A stretch of DNA of 6,932 bases from an uncultured Akkermansia sp. (GTDB lineage Bacteria; Verrucomicrobiota; Verrucomicrobiia; Verrucomicrobiales; Akkermansiaceae): assembly GCA_904501955.1 (NCBI GenBank), contig CAJGCY010000136.1:1-6932 (forward strand), read 5' to 3'. The position numbers and the translations under genes are program-made. The notes beneath the pieces were generated by a model. It searched no databases. It was given only the letters and a program-made list of their open reading frames with translations, and was not told where the DNA came from. Shown one piece after another: positions 5,143 through 6,932 of the stretch (its first letter is position 1; the number at the start of each line of letters is the position of its first letter).

Positions 5143-6504
5143 ATGACACCTGCTCACATCGCCATTCCGGAATACGCGCTCACCGTGGTGCAGCGCTTGG
5201 AGCACTTCGGCTATGAGGCTTACGTGGTCGGCGGTTGCGTGCGCGACAGCCTGCTGGGCCGCACCCCCAAAGATTGGGATGTGTGTACGAATGCCACCCC
5301 GCAGCAGGTGCTCGGTGCGTTCAAGCGTTTCAACGTCATCAAAACCGGCCTCAAGCACGGTACCGTCACCGTCATGGTGAATCATGAGCCGGTGGAGGTT
5401 ACCACCTTCCGCATTGATGGTGAATACTCTGATAACCGCCACCCGGACGCCGTTACCTTTGTCTCCCGCGTGGAGGAGGACCTCGCACGCCGCGATTTTA
5501 CCATCAACGCCATGGCGTACAACCCCACCCGTGGCTTGGTGGATGCCTTTGGCGGGCAGCAAGACCTCGCTGCGGGGCTCATCCGCTGCGTGGGGGAGCC
5601 GGATGCCCGCTTCAATGAGGATGGCTTGCGCATCATGCGTGCTCTGCGCTTTGCTGCGCGCTATGGCTTTGACATTGAGCGAGAAACGGCGTTCTCTATG
5701 CGCCGCAACCGCCATTTGTTGGAGAATGTGAGCGTGGAGCGCATTTTTGTGGAGCTCAAGGGCATACTGGTGGGTGCCGGGGTGCTGAACATGCTGCTGG
5801 CCTTCCCGGAGATTTTCGGCACCATCATCCCGGAGCTTGTGCCCTCCTTTGGGTTCGACCAGCGCAACCCGCACCACATTTATGACGTGTGGACCCACAC
5901 CGCCCATGCCGTGCAGGCTGCCCCGGCGGACCCTGTTTTGCGCCTCACCATGCTGCTGCATGACATCGCAAAGCCCGCTTGCTTCACCTGCGGGGAGGAT
6001 GGCAAGGGGCATTTTTACCATCACCCCGAGTGCGGGGCAGAGCTGGCGAAGGAAATTCTCCTCCGCCTCAAGAGCGACCTCGCTACGCTGGAAAACGTGG
6101 TGACGCTCGTGCGCGTGCATGATGAGCTGTTCCCCACCACCCGTTCCGGCATGCGCCGCTGCATCGGCCGCCTCGGCTTACCCATCATTGAGCAGTTGTT
6201 CGAGGTGAAAAAGGCGGACCACGCCGCCCAATCCACCCACGAGCAAGAGGAGAAAAAACAGCACCTCCGCCAAGCCGCCCTCCTTATTGAGGACCTCATG
6301 GAGGAACCGCCCTCTTTCACCGTCAAAGACCTTGCCATCAACGGTCGCGACCTCATCGCCGCCGGCATCAAACCCTCCCCCGCCATGGGGCGCCTGCTCG
6401 ACACCCTCCTCTCCGAGGTGCAGGATGAAACCCTCACCAACGAGCGCACCGCCCTCCTTGACCGCGTGCAGCAGCTTATTTCCGGGGATAAGGAGAATGT
6501 TTAG
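5143..6504 (+). CDS. cca: CCA tRNA nucleotidyltransferase (class II, with HD domain)
   Basis: This 453-residue enzyme adds or repairs the 3'-terminal CCA of tRNAs using CTP and ATP. Class II motifs appear in order: VVGGCVRDSLLG (28-39, nucleotide-binding), DWDVCTNA (44-51, metal-binding D44 and D46), RRDFTINAMAYNP (116-128), and EPDARFNEDGLRIMRALRF (152-170, motif D, base-selecting EDxLR). An HD-type domain follows, with HTAHAV (252-257), MLLHDIAKP (270-278) and FYHHPECGAE (291-300). The C-terminal LAINGRDLIAAGIKPSPAMG (397-416) is typical of CCA-adding enzymes of this HD type. The ATG at 5143 follows a T7 tract by 5 nt, as at the other starts. The gene sits 15 nt after the DUF418 gene, probably in one transcript. 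Poly(A) polymerase I is the main alternative; the HD domain and C-terminal motif favour Cca. Confidence 0.93.
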   Translation: MTPAHIAIPEYALTVVQRLEHFGYEAYVVGGCVRDSLLGRTPKDWDVCTNATPQQVLGAFKRFNVIKTGLKHGTVTVMVNHEPVEVTTFRIDGEYSDNRHPDAVTFVSRVEEDLARRDFTINAMAYNPTRGLVDAFGGQQDLAAGLIRCVGEPDARFNEDGLRIMRALRFAARYGFDIERETAFSMRRNRHLLENVSVERIFVELKGILVGAGVLNMLLAFPEIFGTIIPELVPSFGFDQRNPHHIYDVWTHTAHAVQAAPADPVLRLTMLLHDIAKPACFTCGEDGKGHFYHHPECGAELAKEILLRLKSDLATLENVVTLVRVHDELFPTTRSGMRRCIGRLGLPIIEQLFEVKKADHAAQSTHEQEEKKQHLRQAALLIEDLMEEPPSFTVKDLAINGRDLIAAGIKPSPAMGRLLDTLLSEVQDETLTNERTALLDRVQQLISGDKENV

Positions 6505-6726
6505 CAAATATCGCTAATAGCGAATTGTTTTCTAAAGGTTGTTTATTCAAAGCGTTGGAAGTTTATTGGGGGCGTTTGTGAAGCTTTTCAGAGAGAAAAT
6601 CTGCAAAAGTCCTATGGAGTTTTGCAGAAAATCGCTTTCCGATATAGGGATGGGCTTCGAATATGTACCGGCAGTTTTGCGATTGGCTATGTAAATGTTA
6701 ATAGTCATGCCGCTATTTGCGCAGCG
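6505..6726. other. AT-richer gene-free spacer after cca
   Basis: No credible gene is seen on either strand. A weak hairpin TCGCT-AAT-AGCGA (6511-6523) followed by ATTGTTTTC may help end the cca transcript. A second, perfect 9-bp hairpin lies at 6600-6628. The base composition is clearly richer in A and T than the flanking gene and repeat. I see no convincing promoter, tRNA or transposon end. Confidence 0.6.
6600..6628. repeat. Perfect 9-bp hairpin in the spacer
   Basis: TCTGCAAAA (6600-6608) pairs with TTTTGCAGA (6620-6628). The 11-nt loop can add TCC-TAT-GGA (6610-6618). Read on the - strand it is followed by TTTTCTCTCT, so it could be a weak terminator for a - strand transcript; a protein-binding palindrome is another option. 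Confidence 0.5.
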
Positions 6727-6932
6727 CGATAAATCGGAAGTTGAAGGGGCGATGGTGGGAAAATTTTGCGAGCCGCAGGCGAGCGGAATTCAGAGCCCCG
6801 GAGGGGCGCTATAAAATAGCCCGGCGGTGGAGCGGCGAAGCCGCGGAACCCCGGGTAGCGTAAAAAAAGAAAATTGAGCCCGGAGCGACGGAGCGAAGCG
6901 ACGCAGCGTAGGCCGACATATAATGGCGAGGA
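6727..6932 (+). repeat. Hairpin repeat copy 2, cut by the window edge
   Basis: It starts with the same CGATAAATCGGAAGTTG (6727-6743) as copy 1 and in the same orientation. The modules follow in order: AAGGGGCGATGGTGGG (a spacer of this type is missing from the left arm of copy 1), a GCGAGCC-GCA-GGCGAGC segment, GAATTC, GCCCC-GGA-GGGGC, a TAGCCCGG-type hairpin with inner GCGGC-GAA-GCCGC, then an A7 linker. The last 69 nt (6864-6932) equal 539-607 with one mismatch. The outer stem of the third hairpin is less perfect than at 496-530. The rest of the element lies outside the window. It sits just after the cca spacer, with no transposase. Confidence 0.85.

Noticed and set aside
5137..6120. 327-codon - strand frame opposite cca
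   Set aside because: The + strand frame carries all CCA-enzyme motifs in order; the antisense product is a compositional shadow.
6675..6705. Promoter-like TTGCGA and AT-rich stretch before copy 2
   Set aside because: The -10 match is poor at any acceptable spacing and no gene follows within the window.

Overview
The window holds the 3' end of one gene and four complete genes, all on the + strand: the C-terminus of a family-57 glycoside hydrolase (1-339), mreB (1128-2147), an RNase E/G-family ribonuclease (2354-3949), a DUF418/YeiB-like membrane protein (4027-5127) and a class II CCA tRNA nucleotidyltransferase (5143-6504). I see no tRNA, rRNA, CRISPR array, transposase or phage gene. The coding sequence is GC-rich and its codons favour G/C in the third position. 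The mreB promoter is an ordinary sigma-70 type (TTGACA/TATACT), which argues against Bacteroidota. No start codon has a well-placed Shine-Dalgarno sequence; instead each of the four visible starts follows a T-rich tract ending 3-5 nt before the ATG. The gene set and the GC-rich hairpin repeats suggest a PVC-group bacterium, perhaps Verrucomicrobiota (Akkermansia-like). That placement is an inference from style, not proof.

Layout. The hydrolase ends at 339 and is followed by a strong intrinsic terminator (364-398). From 428 to 853 lies a GC-rich composite repeat of two related arms in inverted orientation around a perfect hairpin. A sigma-70 promoter (944-973) then drives mreB through a leader of about 150 nt. 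A 206-nt spacer separates mreB from the ribonuclease gene, which ends in a textbook terminator (3965-4005). Only 21 nt later the DUF418 gene begins, and cca follows it after 15 nt, so those two look co-transcribed. After cca comes an AT-richer gene-free spacer (6505-6726), then a second repeat copy (6727-6932) that runs off the window.

How the genes relate. MreB organises lateral cell-wall synthesis, and in E. coli the RNase G gene lies at the end of the mreBCD-maf-rng cluster. Here the two ends of that cluster are neighbours, without mreC, mreD or maf between them. The ribonuclease and Cca both act on RNA: mRNA/rRNA processing or turnover, and tRNA 3'-end completion. The DUF418 protein has no assigned role.

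The most noteworthy non-coding signal is the modular hairpin repeat. Two copies lie about 6.3 kb apart in the same orientation and share a 69-nt block with one mismatch. The arms reuse the same hairpin modules in different slots. It resembles REP/MITE-type elements and no mobility gene is visible here. I found no convincing new multi-gene system.
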